Shown: positions 34,901-43,304 of the stretch, piece by piece
Layout: each line of letters begins with the position of its first letter
How positions within the stretch are numbered: position 1 is the first letter of the stretch
Assembly: GCF_002192695.1 (NCBI RefSeq)
Contig: NZ_MTLG01000110.1
Location: 289,808 to 353,807, forward strand
Origin: Achromobacter xylosoxidans
GTDB taxonomy: Bacteria; Pseudomonadota; Gammaproteobacteria; Burkholderiales; Burkholderiaceae_B
Direction of reading: 5' to 3'
Length of the DNA: 64,000 nucleotides
Position numbers and translations under genes: made by a program
Notes under the pieces: model-generated
What the model was told of the DNA's origin: nothing
What the model saw: the letters and a program-made list of their open reading frames with translations, nothing else
Database searches by the model: none

Positions 34901-37900
34901 AACCAAGGGCGGATCGCTGCTGGGATCCCTCATCAATGTGCGCAATGGCGGCGTGGGCGGGGCCAGCGGCGCGGGCGGCGCGGTCACGGTGGACGCCAGC
35001 GCCGCGACCAGCCGGATCGCCACGCAGGGCTATCAGGCGCCCGGCATTCTTGCCCAGAGCGTGGGTGGAGGCGGCGGCATGTCGATGGTCGACCAGCCGC
35101 TGTTCCTGTGGAGCCAGACCGCCGCGACCGTCGCGTTGGGCGCCACGGGCGAATCGTGGCAGAGCATGACGACGAGTACGGGCGGCGCGGTCAACGTCAT
35201 CCATGGCGGGACGCTTGCGACGGGCGCGGGCGGCTCCGCCGGGATCATGGCGCAGAGCGTGGGGGGCGGGGGCGGCATCAGCACGCTCGCCTTGCGCAAT
35301 GCCAGCCTTGCCGCCATCCAGCAGAACGCGTCCCTGTCGATCACCTTGGGCGGCGACTATCCGTCGAACAACAGCAGCGGATTCGGCCTGGCGCAAGTTG
35401 CCAGCGGCGCGGTCAACGTCGCCAACAAGGTCGGCCGCATCGATACGCAGGGGTGGTTTGCGCCGGGGATCCTGGCGCAAAGCGTGGGGGGCGGGGGCGG
35501 CATGGCGGCAGTGTCGTCCAGCGCGGCGCTCGGCGGCATCGATATTCGGCTGGGAAGCGCGGCGACCGATGCGGGCGGCCCCTTTTTGAGCAGCGTGAAC
35601 GGCGCGGGCGGGACGGTTGCCGTGTCGAACCTGGGCGGCAGCATCACGACCCGCGGCGCGCTTTCCTTCGGCGTGCTGGCGCAGAGCGTGGGCGGCGGCG
35701 GCGGCCTGGTGACGATGGACAACGGCTCGGGACCCGCCTCGAACGCGGCGAACATCAGTTTCGGTTCCAGCGCGCCGATGGCCGGGCCTGGAGGGACCGT
35801 CGCCGTGACGCAGGACGTGGGCGGCCGCATAGTCACGGCCGGCGCCAATTCGCATGGCATCGTCGCGCAGAGCATAGGCGGCGGAGGCGGCATCGCCGGC
35901 TTGGCGATCCAGCCCGGCCTGGTGACCCTGAAGCCGGTCGCGTCGCCCGCGCAAGGCGGCGACGGCAATGCCGTCGACCTGTCCATTTCGGGCCTGGTGG
36001 CCACCTCGGGCAATGGCGCGGCCGGCATACTCGCCCAGAGCGTGGGCGGCGGTGGAGGGCTGGCGGGCGATCAATCCTCCGCGCGCTACACGACCGGCCT
36101 CATACAGAACGCCGGGCTCACCGGCGGCCAGGGCAATGGCGGCGCCGTCAATGTGGCTATCGGCACGGGCGGCACGGTCCAGACCTCGGGCGCGAACGCG
36201 CCTGCGATCCTGGCGATGAGCGTGGGCGGGGGCGGCGTGTTCAAGGACGGCAGCCTCTACCAGTACAGCACTCCCGGCAATGATCCGGCCTATGGCGGAA
36301 CGGTCAGCGTGGACATCGGCCAGGCGGCACAAGTGGTCGCCACGGGGCCCAACTCGCCGGCCGTGGTCGCCATCAGCAATGGCGCCTATGGCGGCGGCCG
36401 CGCCATCTCGGTCAACCTGGGGCAGAACGCCCTGGTCAGCGCAAACAGCGTGTCCGGCACCGGCATCCTGGCTGTCACGCCACTTGCCGGCACCACCATC
36501 ACCAACGCCGGCGTCATCCAGGCGAAGACGGCGATCGACGTGGCCGGCCAGACGGTTGTCAACAACAATGGAACCGTGGCGGGCGAGGTGCTGATGGGCG
36601 GCGGCAGCGTTTTCCACAACAACGCCGGCGGCTCGCTGTACAGCGGCGCCCGCTTCCTGGGCGATCTGGACAGCGCCGGCATCCTGAACCCGGGCGGGCC
36701 GGGCGTGTACGCGTCCACGCGCATCACGGGCGGGCTGAACCATACGGGAACCTACCGGCCGGACCTGGATTTCGGCGGCGACAACAGCGACTTCATTTCG
36801 GTGTCGGGCGCGTCGACCTTCGCGGGCACCGTCAAACCGGTGCTGCGCAATCCGGTGAAGAATGTATGGCTGGGGATAGGCCATTTCGCTGCCGCGCAGA
36901 ACAACGTGCCCGCGACCGCAAGCGACAGCCCGCTGTTCCGCTACACGCTGAAGAACAATGGCACAGGCGGCCTGCGCGATCCGCTGATTGCCGTCGATGC
37001 GGACTTCACGCCGCCGGCGTTCCCGCTCAGCGCGGATCGCGCGAGGGTCGCGGCTTCCCTGCAGACGCTATGGGACCAGGGCAAAACGAGCGATGCCGCC
37101 ACCTTCGACAAGTTCACCGGCGTGCAGACCGCCGGGCAGTACCGCGACGCCTTGAACCGCATCGCCCACGACGGCCAATTCGCCCGCGCCGCCAACCAGA
37201 TGCATGCCTCCTACGCGGCGATGAACCGGATGATGAGCTGCCCCGCATTCGTGGGTGAAAGCACGATCCTGCGCGAAGGCGATTGCGTCTGGTCGCGCCT
37301 GGACACGAACTGGACCCAGCGCAAGGCCACGTCCGACGACGAAGGCTACCGCGTGCGCCAGAGCACGCTCACGCTGGGCGCGCAACGAGAAATCGCCGCC
37401 AACTGGTTCCTGGGCGGCTCGCTCAGCTATGCCTACGGCAAGACCACGTCGGCCGCCGACCTTTCGGGCAATAGCGATACCTACGCAGGCGGCCTGGCGC
37501 TGAAGTACAACAACGCGCCGTGGCAGGTTGCGCTGGCCGTGCATGGCGGCGTGGAGAAGAGCAGGATGTCGCGCGGCACGCTGGACGGCACGGCCAAGAG
37601 CAAGCCCGAGTCTTCCTTTCTTGGGGCCAGGCTGCGCACCGCCTACGAGTTCAGCCAGCCGTCCTGGTACCTGCGGCCCTACGTGGATCTGGACGTGAAC
37701 TACATCCGGCAGGACGGCTACGGCGAACAGGGGGCGGGGGCTCTCAACCTGAAAGTGCGCGGCAACCACACGACCTCGTTCATGGCTTCGCCCATGGTGG
37801 AACTGGGCGGGCGCAAGGACCTGGCCAACGGCGCGATCTTGCGTTCATACGTGGCGGGCGGGATGAGCTTTCTGAGCGGCGGCGACGTGGTCACCACCAT

Positions 37901-38090
37901 GCAGCTCAATGGACCGGGCGCGACGCCGTTCACGCTGCGGTCCGGCATGCCCAGGACCTACGGCAACCTGTCGGCCGGCCTGGAATACGTCACGCCCAAG
38001 GGCGTGGAGCTGAAGACGGAGTACGCCTTGCGCGGCAACGGCGAATACCGCGACCAGTCCCTGACCCTGCGCGCCGCCTACCGCTTCTGA
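31917..38090 (+). CDS. Giant Gly-rich autotransporter (type Va)
   Basis: Surface protein of 2057 residues from the ATG at 31917; a TTG at 31842 would add 25 residues. A signal peptide ends near RPASAQ (about residue 41). The passenger is rich in GGNGG and carries 13 exact copies of QS(I/V)GGGGG from about residue 505 to 1381, probably marking turns of a beta-helix. The C-terminal barrel begins near MNRMMSCPAF (about 1770) and ends in RAAYRF with terminal Phe. The family often serves in adhesion or aggregation; the function here is unknown. No helix or enzyme motif is seen in the passenger. Confidence 0.88.
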   Translation: MTPLQDFSKPGRHGLRLTWLALLLQAGISTLYVFGRPASAQTAPLSYQLRGADGTCCSSGSNPDNGHDGQWGQRDFVQTDSNQRISANAPGQTGILIDVSGGKGGNGRDADPNHWGGNGGGGRIIDYTLSASTVNAAGRGIDLYSAGGNGGLWGNADGANGGYGIGGDGHQARATLNNANVVGTGFGVAAQSWGGSGTDSAIAKGFSSAYTSGHGGNGGVASVILQGATSVTARGPGPDNVSAAVGLISSGGNGGAAEHTGDFGGHSDSGWGGDASAIVFAASAGSSVTGLGDGVYGVIARSIGGNASTANGTDTKAAAGGNSGSVTIANGGTLETNGNRGIGVYVLTQGGNGGNGGHGSWVEGHNGGAGGSPGAVTITNTGTIATGTNSTVGAKGIVASVLGGEGGPAGASGAFGQGGNGGAGALAGQAITITNAGVISTFGNDAAAVIANSAGGGGGLASSSNGIIAVGGGHGGSGGSGGGIAMANSGGIDTSGDNSAAVLLQSIGGGGGVGGDANSTGVIASVAIGGTGGAAGNGGLIQFSSQGKVQTRDGNASGVILQSIGGGGGSGGSANAVGVGVGLNVTVATGGKGGSGGSGSTVSFTQASQGTITTLGAHSNGVLAQSIGGGGGSGGLANSRAITIAPQLGDNPSGTVTLTVSNGGAGQGAGDGGTAMFTNAGGIHTAAAQSNGAVVQSIGGGGGNGGGVLAPVKIPTIGSSLVDLQLSVRHGGQGGQGGSGGRVQADNAATGIVATQGTGSAGIVAQSIGGGGGNGGIVQAHDAKSFNDILGSPADLSGLLDKAANWLEQAPQLKFSKAVNLSVGVTTGGNGGAGNGASTFDVRNDGAISTAGDHAPGILAQSIGGGGGNAGTIDSAGASTLLSSIDALIKAAESGAQNLFTVALPQTSITHQTGGNGGAAGAGGGSASDPAIVTNTGTIATQGSGSAGIVAQSIGGGGGRSAASGQDLQAVVSAGAGGQAPEIIDKITRIIGILGTKGGSLLGSLINVRNGGVGGASGAGGAVTVDASAATSRIATQGYQAPGILAQSVGGGGGMSMVDQPLFLWSQTAATVALGATGESWQSMTTSTGGAVNVIHGGTLATGAGGSAGIMAQSVGGGGGISTLALRNASLAAIQQNASLSITLGGDYPSNNSSGFGLAQVASGAVNVANKVGRIDTQGWFAPGILAQSVGGGGGMAAVSSSAALGGIDIRLGSAATDAGGPFLSSVNGAGGTVAVSNLGGSITTRGALSFGVLAQSVGGGGGLVTMDNGSGPASNAANISFGSSAPMAGPGGTVAVTQDVGGRIVTAGANSHGIVAQSIGGGGGIAGLAIQPGLVTLKPVASPAQGGDGNAVDLSISGLVATSGNGAAGILAQSVGGGGGLAGDQSSARYTTGLIQNAGLTGGQGNGGAVNVAIGTGGTVQTSGANAPAILAMSVGGGGVFKDGSLYQYSTPGNDPAYGGTVSVDIGQAAQVVATGPNSPAVVAISNGAYGGGRAISVNLGQNALVSANSVSGTGILAVTPLAGTTITNAGVIQAKTAIDVAGQTVVNNNGTVAGEVLMGGGSVFHNNAGGSLYSGARFLGDLDSAGILNPGGPGVYASTRITGGLNHTGTYRPDLDFGGDNSDFISVSGASTFAGTVKPVLRNPVKNVWLGIGHFAAAQNNVPATASDSPLFRYTLKNNGTGGLRDPLIAVDADFTPPAFPLSADRARVAASLQTLWDQGKTSDAATFDKFTGVQTAGQYRDALNRIAHDGQFARAANQMHASYAAMNRMMSCPAFVGESTILREGDCVWSRLDTNWTQRKATSDDEGYRVRQSTLTLGAQREIAANWFLGGSLSYAYGKTTSAADLSGNSDTYAGGLALKYNNAPWQVALAVHGGVEKSRMSRGTLDGTAKSKPESSFLGARLRTAYEFSQPSWYLRPYVDLDVNYIRQDGYGEQGAGALNLKVRGNHTTSFMASPMVELGGRKDLANGAILRSYVAGGMSFLSGGDVVTTMQLNGPGATPFTLRSGMPRTYGNLSAGLEYVTPKGVELKTEYALRGNGEYRDQSLTLRAAYRF
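33429..36059 (+). repeat. QS(I/V)GGGGG coding repeats in the autotransporter
   Basis: Thirteen exact copies of the octapeptide occur at irregular spacing of roughly 50-110 residues, plus degenerate copies such as NSAGGGGG and MSVGGGGV. The first seven copies have Ile at position 3, then mostly Val. Confidence 0.85.
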
Positions 38091-38111
38091 GGCGGCGGCG
38101 CGGCAGGGCGA

Positions 38112-39689
38112 TTACTTGCGGACCCAGCGGCCCAGGCCGTTGTCGTCGTAGAACTTGATGTCGAAACCCTGGGCCCGCCCCTGGTCCATCTTGAAGACGA
38201 TGGACGCCAGCGAGGCGACCAGTTCGGCTTCGCCGGCGGGTGAAAAAGCGTAGGTGTCGCCGTCCCAGTGCCGCAAGGGGAAGCGCATGCCCTTGGGCCC
38301 CAGCACCAGCGTCAGGGCGCCGTCGGTCTGCTGGATTTCGGCGGGACCATAGTAGGGATTGTCGAAGGTGCCGGTGTATTGCGACAGTGCTTTAGGCGCC
38401 GCGGGCTTGGCGGGATCGGCCTGCCCGGACAGATCGGCCTGGGGTTCGAAGAACGCCTTCATGGCGCCGTTGTAGGCCGCGAACCAGTCGCGCGTGGGCT
38501 TGCCGTACAGCGCCGTGTCCATGAACGATGCCGCGACGGATTCGGCCGCGCCTACCGGCGCGCCGTTGGTCAGCACCACGATGCCGATGCCGGCGGAAGG
38601 CACGATGCGAAAGGTCGTTCCCGTGCCCATCAGGAAGGCGCCGGAATGTCCCATCGAGGGGCGTCCGCCCAATTCCGTGTTGACGTTGAAGCCATAGCCG
38701 TAGAAGCCGGAGCGCGAGTCCAGGTCATGCGCGCGGGCGCTGAATGCCTGGGGCGACAGCGCGGGCAGCAAGGCGTTTGGGGCGATCAGGGCCTTGCCCT
38801 GGTACTGCCCGTCGGCGAGCAGCAGCTTCAGCCATTCCGCCAGGTCGACGACGGTGGAGGACACGCCGCCCGCGGGCGCCTGCTGGTCCGCATCGCGCTG
38901 TCCCGAGGGCACGAACCGGCCCTTCTGGTAAGCGTGCAGCACGGCGCGATTGCCGCGCGCCTCGAAGTCGCCGTAGCGGTAGCTGGTCGATGCCATGCCC
39001 AGCGGCTTGAACAGCTGTTCGTCGGCCAACTGCTCCCAGGGGCGTCCGGCGGCCCGGGCCACCGCTTGCGCGCCTATGGTGGTGCTGAAGTTGGCGTAGT
39101 GGTAGGACGTGCGGAACGCGTCCAGCGGCAGCAGGCGCAGGCGGGCGATCACGTCGGCGCGGCTGAATCCCAGGTCTTCGAGATCGTCGCCCGCCGTGCC
39201 CGGCAAGCCGGAGCGGTGCGCGAAGAAATCGCCGATCGTGGCGCGTTCGGACACGTAGGCGTTGCCCAGTTTGAAGTCCGGCAGATAGCGCGAAACCGGA
39301 TCGTCCCAGGCAACCTTGCCCTTGGCAATTTCGATGGCCGCCACCGTCGCCGACAACGACTTGGAGATCGATGCGATCTGGAACACGGTCTGCGCATCCA
39401 CCGGCGCCTGCTTGCCCGCCTCGCGCGTGCCGTAGCCCTGTGCCAGCACGGTCTTGCCGTCGATGACCACGGCCACGGCCATGCCCGGCACCTGGCTGCG
39501 CCGCATGATGTCCGCCACGACTTGCGGCAGTTCCTGTACGGCGCGTTCCTTGCTGCCGGCGGGAATGGCCACCGCGTCGGCGGGCGGATTCGGCGCGCTG
39601 GCGATGGGCACGGGTTGCGGCCAGACTGCCGTGGCGCAGCCCAGCGTAAGAACGGTTGCCGCGGTGATGAGCGTGTGTTTGCGGTTCAT
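38112..39689 (-). CDS. Serine hydrolase, class C beta-lactamase/PBP4* family
   Basis: Exported serine hydrolase, 525 residues. Its signal peptide may be a lipoprotein type: LTLGC has Cys18. The catalytic motifs are SISK near residue 107, YANF near 200 (the YxN motif) and GHSG near 345. A further C-terminal domain of about 110 residues (QYTGTFDNPYYG to the end) resembles the DUF3471-type extension. Relatives act on peptidoglycan peptides, esters or D-amino-acid peptides; the substrate is unknown. It is the last gene of the LytTR operon, 7 bases after the barrel protein gene. Confidence 0.88.
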   Translation of the reverse strand: MNRKHTLITAATVLTLGCATAVWPQPVPIASAPNPPADAVAIPAGSKERAVQELPQVVADIMRRSQVPGMAVAVVIDGKTVLAQGYGTREAGKQAPVDAQTVFQIASISKSLSATVAAIEIAKGKVAWDDPVSRYLPDFKLGNAYVSERATIGDFFAHRSGLPGTAGDDLEDLGFSRADVIARLRLLPLDAFRTSYHYANFSTTIGAQAVARAAGRPWEQLADEQLFKPLGMASTSYRYGDFEARGNRAVLHAYQKGRFVPSGQRDADQQAPAGGVSSTVVDLAEWLKLLLADGQYQGKALIAPNALLPALSPQAFSARAHDLDSRSGFYGYGFNVNTELGGRPSMGHSGAFLMGTGTTFRIVPSAGIGIVVLTNGAPVGAAESVAASFMDTALYGKPTRDWFAAYNGAMKAFFEPQADLSGQADPAKPAAPKALSQYTGTFDNPYYGPAEIQQTDGALTLVLGPKGMRFPLRHWDGDTYAFSPAGEAELVASLASIVFKMDQGRAQGFDIKFYDDNGLGRWVRK

Positions 39690-39696
39690 GATGACC

Positions 39697-40869
39697 TCAG
39701 AATCCTGCTTGGTAAGCGATGCGGAAAACGCCCTGGTTGATGCGCAGGGCCTGGTCGCGCTGATGCGTGAGCCCGGCCTGCACGATGAAGCCGATGGGCG
39801 TGACGTAGGTGACCGCGCCTGAAATGCCCCAATCCGTGTCGTCTTGCAGACCGTGCTGCGCCAGCTTCTGGCCGCTGCCGGACAGCTTGCGCACCGCCGC
39901 CGTCGCGGTCAGCTGCCAGCGGTCGCGGGACAAGGACACCGAGGTCACGCCGTTGCCATTGGACACGGGAGCGCCGCGAAAGGCGCTGGAATACGTGGCT
40001 TCGTTGAACCAGCTCAGGTTCCATGAATTGGCTAGCGGCGCGTCGTAGCGCAAGCGGGCCGACACCGTGTTGGCGCTTTTCCCTTGCCCCGGATCCAGAT
40101 GCAGCCGGCCCGCGTCCAGCCCGCCCGACAGTCCTTCCAGCCCGGGCAGGTCGCGGAAATCGTAGGAGAGGATGAAGGACTTCAGCTGATCGCTGAACAT
40201 CGGCGGCTGGTCGGGCCCGATGAGGCCGCCGTCCAGGCTGAAGCGGCGGTTCATCGCGGTGTTGTCGCGCTTGAACAGGATGGCGGCCACGGAGTGCGTT
40301 CCCCGGCCCGCGGTATCGAGCGTGTAGCGTCCGCCCAGTCCGATCGAGCCGCGGAACTCCGAGTTCTCGTTGAACCCTGTGTACAAGCCATCGACCACGT
40401 GCCAGGCGTCGCCGAAGCCCAGGTCCATCTTGCCGCCGTACAGGGCGTAGTTGTCCGCGGTATAGGCGGCGAACAGGTTGTCCAGGTCCACGCCCAGATC
40501 GGAGAACGCGTTGTCCTTGGTGTCGTTGGTGGACGAGTTGAACGTTGCCTTGGTGCGGATCGAAAACTCGCGCGTCAGCTGCAACACCAGGGCGGCTTCC
40601 GCGGTGGGCTGCATGCTGCTCCAGTGCGAGCGAGGAAGCTGGCCGTTGTCGTCCTGCACGCCGAAGAAGCCGGTGTAGCCTGTCATCAGCAGGAACCGGC
40701 CGTTCAGCCGCGGATAGGACTCGCCGCCATCGCCCAGTTCGCTGTAGGGCGTGAGGAAAATCTCCGTCTTGAAGATATCCCTGGCTTCCTGCGCGCATGC
40801 GCCTTGCGCGGCCACGGCCAGCAGCGCGGCCGCCGCGGCCTGGCGCAGCGCAGGGCCGGCACCGTTCAC
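39697..40869 (-). CDS. Outer-membrane beta-barrel protein, unknown function
   Basis: Not assigned to a named family. It has 390 residues, a signal peptide ending near AQGACAQEA (about residue 27), and then alternating beta-strand patterns throughout, such as RFLLMTGYTGFFGV and WQLTATAAVRKLSG. It ends in FRIAYQAGF with a C-terminal Phe, as in porin-like barrels. The start is a GTG overlapping the AmpH-like stop (GTGA). Its place between two exported serine hydrolases suggests a channel for their substrate or product. Confidence 0.75.
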   Translation of the reverse strand: MNGAGPALRQAAAAALLAVAAQGACAQEARDIFKTEIFLTPYSELGDGGESYPRLNGRFLLMTGYTGFFGVQDDNGQLPRSHWSSMQPTAEAALVLQLTREFSIRTKATFNSSTNDTKDNAFSDLGVDLDNLFAAYTADNYALYGGKMDLGFGDAWHVVDGLYTGFNENSEFRGSIGLGGRYTLDTAGRGTHSVAAILFKRDNTAMNRRFSLDGGLIGPDQPPMFSDQLKSFILSYDFRDLPGLEGLSGGLDAGRLHLDPGQGKSANTVSARLRYDAPLANSWNLSWFNEATYSSAFRGAPVSNGNGVTSVSLSRDRWQLTATAAVRKLSGSGQKLAQHGLQDDTDWGISGAVTYVTPIGFIVQAGLTHQRDQALRINQGVFRIAYQAGF

Positions 40870-42011
40870 CGCGCCAACTCGGCCGCCAGTTCACGCACCT
40901 GGGAATGGATGTTGTTGAACATGGCGAAGTTCACGCGGCTGGCGACGACGAATACGCCCAGTCCCCGGTTGGGCGACAGCACGGCATACGACATGAAACC
41001 GCCCAGGCCGCCGCTCTTGCCCAGCAGCAAGGGCGCGCCGTTGCGCGGCAGGGTCACCACCCAGCCCAGGCCCATGCCGTCGGCGTCTGTGACCTCCGTG
41101 CCCACCACGGACTTCAAGCCGTCGTAGGGCAGCCACATGGTGTGCGCCAACAGGGACGCCTGTTTCGATTGCCTGGCGCCGTCCAGGTGCCAGCGCATCC
41201 AGCGCGCCATGTCGTCGGCGGTGGAGTAGATCCCGGCGCTGGCGTACATCACGTCGGGCACCGGGGCATTCGGGTCGGGTTTGTCGAAGGGATCCAGGCC
41301 CGTCATCAGGCGCTTTTTCTGGGCGTCGGTCAGCGCATTGGTGGTGTCGGTCATGCCGGCGGGCTTCAGGACCTCGTCGGCCAGCACGGTGGAATAGTCC
41401 GCGCCGCCGGCCTTGGCCAGCGCATCGCCCAGCAGGCCGAAGCCCAGGTTGGAGTACAGCGTGGTGGTGCCGGGCAGATAGGCCGGCTTGTGGCTGCCGA
41501 TCCACTTCCAGTAGTAGGCGCGGTCGAACGCGGCGAACGGATTGTCGGAAGGCTTGGCGTCGGGGTCGGGCAGTTCACGCGGCAGTCCGGCCGAGTGCGT
41601 GGCCAGGTCCAGCAGCGTCAGCGGGCGGCCGTTGGCTTCGACCTTGGCGTTTTGCGGCGCGTACTTCGCCAGGGGATCGGTCAGCTGGAGCTTGTTCTTG
41701 GCCGCCAGCGCCGCCAGCACGTCGCCCGCGAACACCTTGGATACTGAAGCGATCCTGAAAATGGAGCGGCCGTCCGGCTCCACGCCGCTGCCGGGCGCGG
41801 TTTCGCCATAGCCCTGGATCACGACCTCATCGCCGCGCACCGCCGCGATGATCAGTCCGGGCGCGCCCGAATTCAGGTACAGCTGCATGCCGGCCATGGA
41901 GACGGCATCCTGCAGCGCCAGGTCGGCCGCGCGGACCTGGCTTGCGCCCAGTGCGCAGGCGGCGCTCAAGGCTAGGGTAGTGATGCGCGGCAGGAGGCGG
42001 GACGTCAGCAT
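40866..42011 (-). CDS. AmpH-like D-alanyl-D-alanine carboxypeptidase/endopeptidase family protein
   Basis: Periplasmic penicillin-recognising serine hydrolase, 381 residues, close to the length of E. coli AmpH (385). The signal peptide ends near SQVRAAD. Catalytic motifs are SVSK near residue 87, YSNLGFGLLG near 185 (YxN) and GKSGG near 340 in place of KTG. AmpH trims peptidoglycan peptides; a similar role is inferred. The ATG at 42011 follows the signal-peptide pattern and a GAGAG site. It is co-directional with the LytTR regulator gene 140 bases upstream and overlaps the barrel gene. Confidence 0.87.
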   Translation of the reverse strand: MLTSRLLPRITTLALSAACALGASQVRAADLALQDAVSMAGMQLYLNSGAPGLIIAAVRGDEVVIQGYGETAPGSGVEPDGRSIFRIASVSKVFAGDVLAALAAKNKLQLTDPLAKYAPQNAKVEANGRPLTLLDLATHSAGLPRELPDPDAKPSDNPFAAFDRAYYWKWIGSHKPAYLPGTTTLYSNLGFGLLGDALAKAGGADYSTVLADEVLKPAGMTDTTNALTDAQKKRLMTGLDPFDKPDPNAPVPDVMYASAGIYSTADDMARWMRWHLDGARQSKQASLLAHTMWLPYDGLKSVVGTEVTDADGMGLGWVVTLPRNGAPLLLGKSGGLGGFMSYAVLSPNRGLGVFVVASRVNFAMFNNIHSQVRELAAELAR

Positions 42012-42032
42012 GCGGTTCTCTCTGGGTGGCTC

Positions 42033-42050
42033 GAGGAACGGGTGTTCCTC
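42033..42050. promoter_or_regulatory. Perfect hairpin GAGGAAC-N4-GTTCCTC before the AmpH-like gene
   Basis: A 7-base perfect inverted repeat with a 4-base loop, 22-39 bases before the AmpH-like start codon. It could be an operator or a 5'-leader hairpin. It lacks a T-run, so a terminator is unlikely. Confidence 0.35.
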
Positions 42051-42151
42051 CGCATGCGCGATGATCCCAAAAACTCGATGCGCGGCCACTTCCGCCAGGA
42101 CGAAACAACATGCCGGCGTGACGAACTGCATATTGCGGGGCGCGGCCGGCT

Positions 42152-43093
42152 TCAGATTCCCATGCGTTCGCGCAGCGGCTTGCGGTAGGAGCGGGACACC
42201 GGCCAGGTCTCGTCCACGGCCCGCATCCTGATCAGCCACTTGTCCACGCTTCTGCGGTCCACGTCCATGACATGCAACGCGTTCGCAATGGCGGTGCGGT
42301 GCACCCGGAAGAAGGTCTGTTCCGGCAACAGGGTCGACCAGATGCCGAGCGCCCGCGAGTCCAGCACCATCGACCCGTCCTCCAGCCAGATTTCGCTGTA
42401 GTTGCCCGCTGAGCGCACGCCCACGATGGCCTCGGGCTGCACGCCGCGGACCACGCCGCGCATGCTGAGATAGATCACCGACGTGACGCCCTCGTAGCGC
42501 GCCGCGCGGCCTCGGTCGCGGCTGTTGCCGTACTTGGCCTGACCGATGAGATTGGCGCATTGGTACAGGGCGCCGACCTCGGCGGCGGACCAGCTGCGGT
42601 GCCGCACGGTAGTATCGAAGCCGATGATGCCGTAGAGCTTCTTGTCGTGGAAAACCGGCACGCTCAGCACGCTCTTGTTGCCCTGGCGCTGGAATTCGAC
42701 CTGGATGGCGCGAGCGGTGCGGGGCAGGTCGTTGACGTCGTGGATGGCGACCGCCTGGCCTTTGACCATGAACTTGTGCAGCCAGGCGATCAGCGTGGTC
42801 GGCACGTCCTGGAGTTCCGCCACGAAGGGCTCGGTCTTCCCGCGGCACCATTCATGGGTATTGCGCAGGCGCAGCATGTCCGGGCGGTACTCGATCATCC
42901 ATGACCGGTCCACGTCGGAGGTCTCGCCCATGTAGGCCAGCTGTTCGGAGATCGCGTCGTCGGCCGGGAGCTTGAGCAGGCTCATCGCGCAGTGGTAGAG
43001 CCAGTCCGATGAGGGATCGGGTTCAAGCAGGGTGGCGGTGTGCGTCTGGTACTGGCCTGCATCCTTCACTTGCGGTTCCCCCGGCGGCTTCAT
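42152..43093 (-). CDS. GAF-LytTR transcriptional regulator
   Basis: DNA-binding regulator, 313 residues. The N-terminal half (about 30-190) looks like a GAF sensory domain, with VLSVPVFHDKKLYGIIGFDTTVRHRSW as its typical end. The C-terminal LytTR domain spans about 215-310, with VGVRSAGNYSEIWLEDGSMVL and FFRVHRTAIANALHV. No receiver or kinase domain is present, so the GAF part probably binds the signal directly. It is the first gene of the leftward operon with two serine hydrolases and a barrel protein and probably controls it. Confidence 0.9.
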   Translation of the reverse strand: MKPPGEPQVKDAGQYQTHTATLLEPDPSSDWLYHCAMSLLKLPADDAISEQLAYMGETSDVDRSWMIEYRPDMLRLRNTHEWCRGKTEPFVAELQDVPTTLIAWLHKFMVKGQAVAIHDVNDLPRTARAIQVEFQRQGNKSVLSVPVFHDKKLYGIIGFDTTVRHRSWSAAEVGALYQCANLIGQAKYGNSRDRGRAARYEGVTSVIYLSMRGVVRGVQPEAIVGVRSAGNYSEIWLEDGSMVLDSRALGIWSTLLPEQTFFRVHRTAIANALHVMDVDRRSVDKWLIRMRAVDETWPVSRSYRKPLRERMGI

Positions 43094-43239
43094 TGTGCTT
43101 CAGGCGCGCGCTGGCTGGACCGCGCGGCTTGGCGGCATTTTCTCTCTGGTAACGAGGGATGACAAGAACTGGAAGGGGAATGCGAGCGTGCTTCGTGCTT
43201 GCGATAGCGGGCAATGGCCTAAAGAACCAAGGGTTTTTA

Positions 43240-43253
43240 CTGATCATGATCAG
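43240..43253. promoter_or_regulatory. Perfect 14-base palindrome upstream of the GAF-LytTR gene
   Basis: CTGATCATGATCAG is fully self-complementary and lies about 150 bases before the regulator start, in the 211-base gap after the ModA-like gene. Its role is unknown; an operator is possible. Confidence 0.3.
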
Positions 43254-43304
43254 CGGGTTCGGAGGGGGCGCGGCCCCGGCACGGATGCCGGGGGCAAGCG
43301 CCCT

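Noticed and set aside
33429..36059. The Gly-rich repeats as a CRISPR or noncoding tandem array
   Set aside because: The repeats are irregularly spaced, stay in one reading frame and encode a conserved octapeptide, so they are coding repeats.
34461..36884. An 807-codon minus-strand frame inside the autotransporter
   Set aside because: It results from repetitive G+C-rich coding sequence read on the opposite strand; its His/Arg/Ala-rich translation has no fold or export signal.
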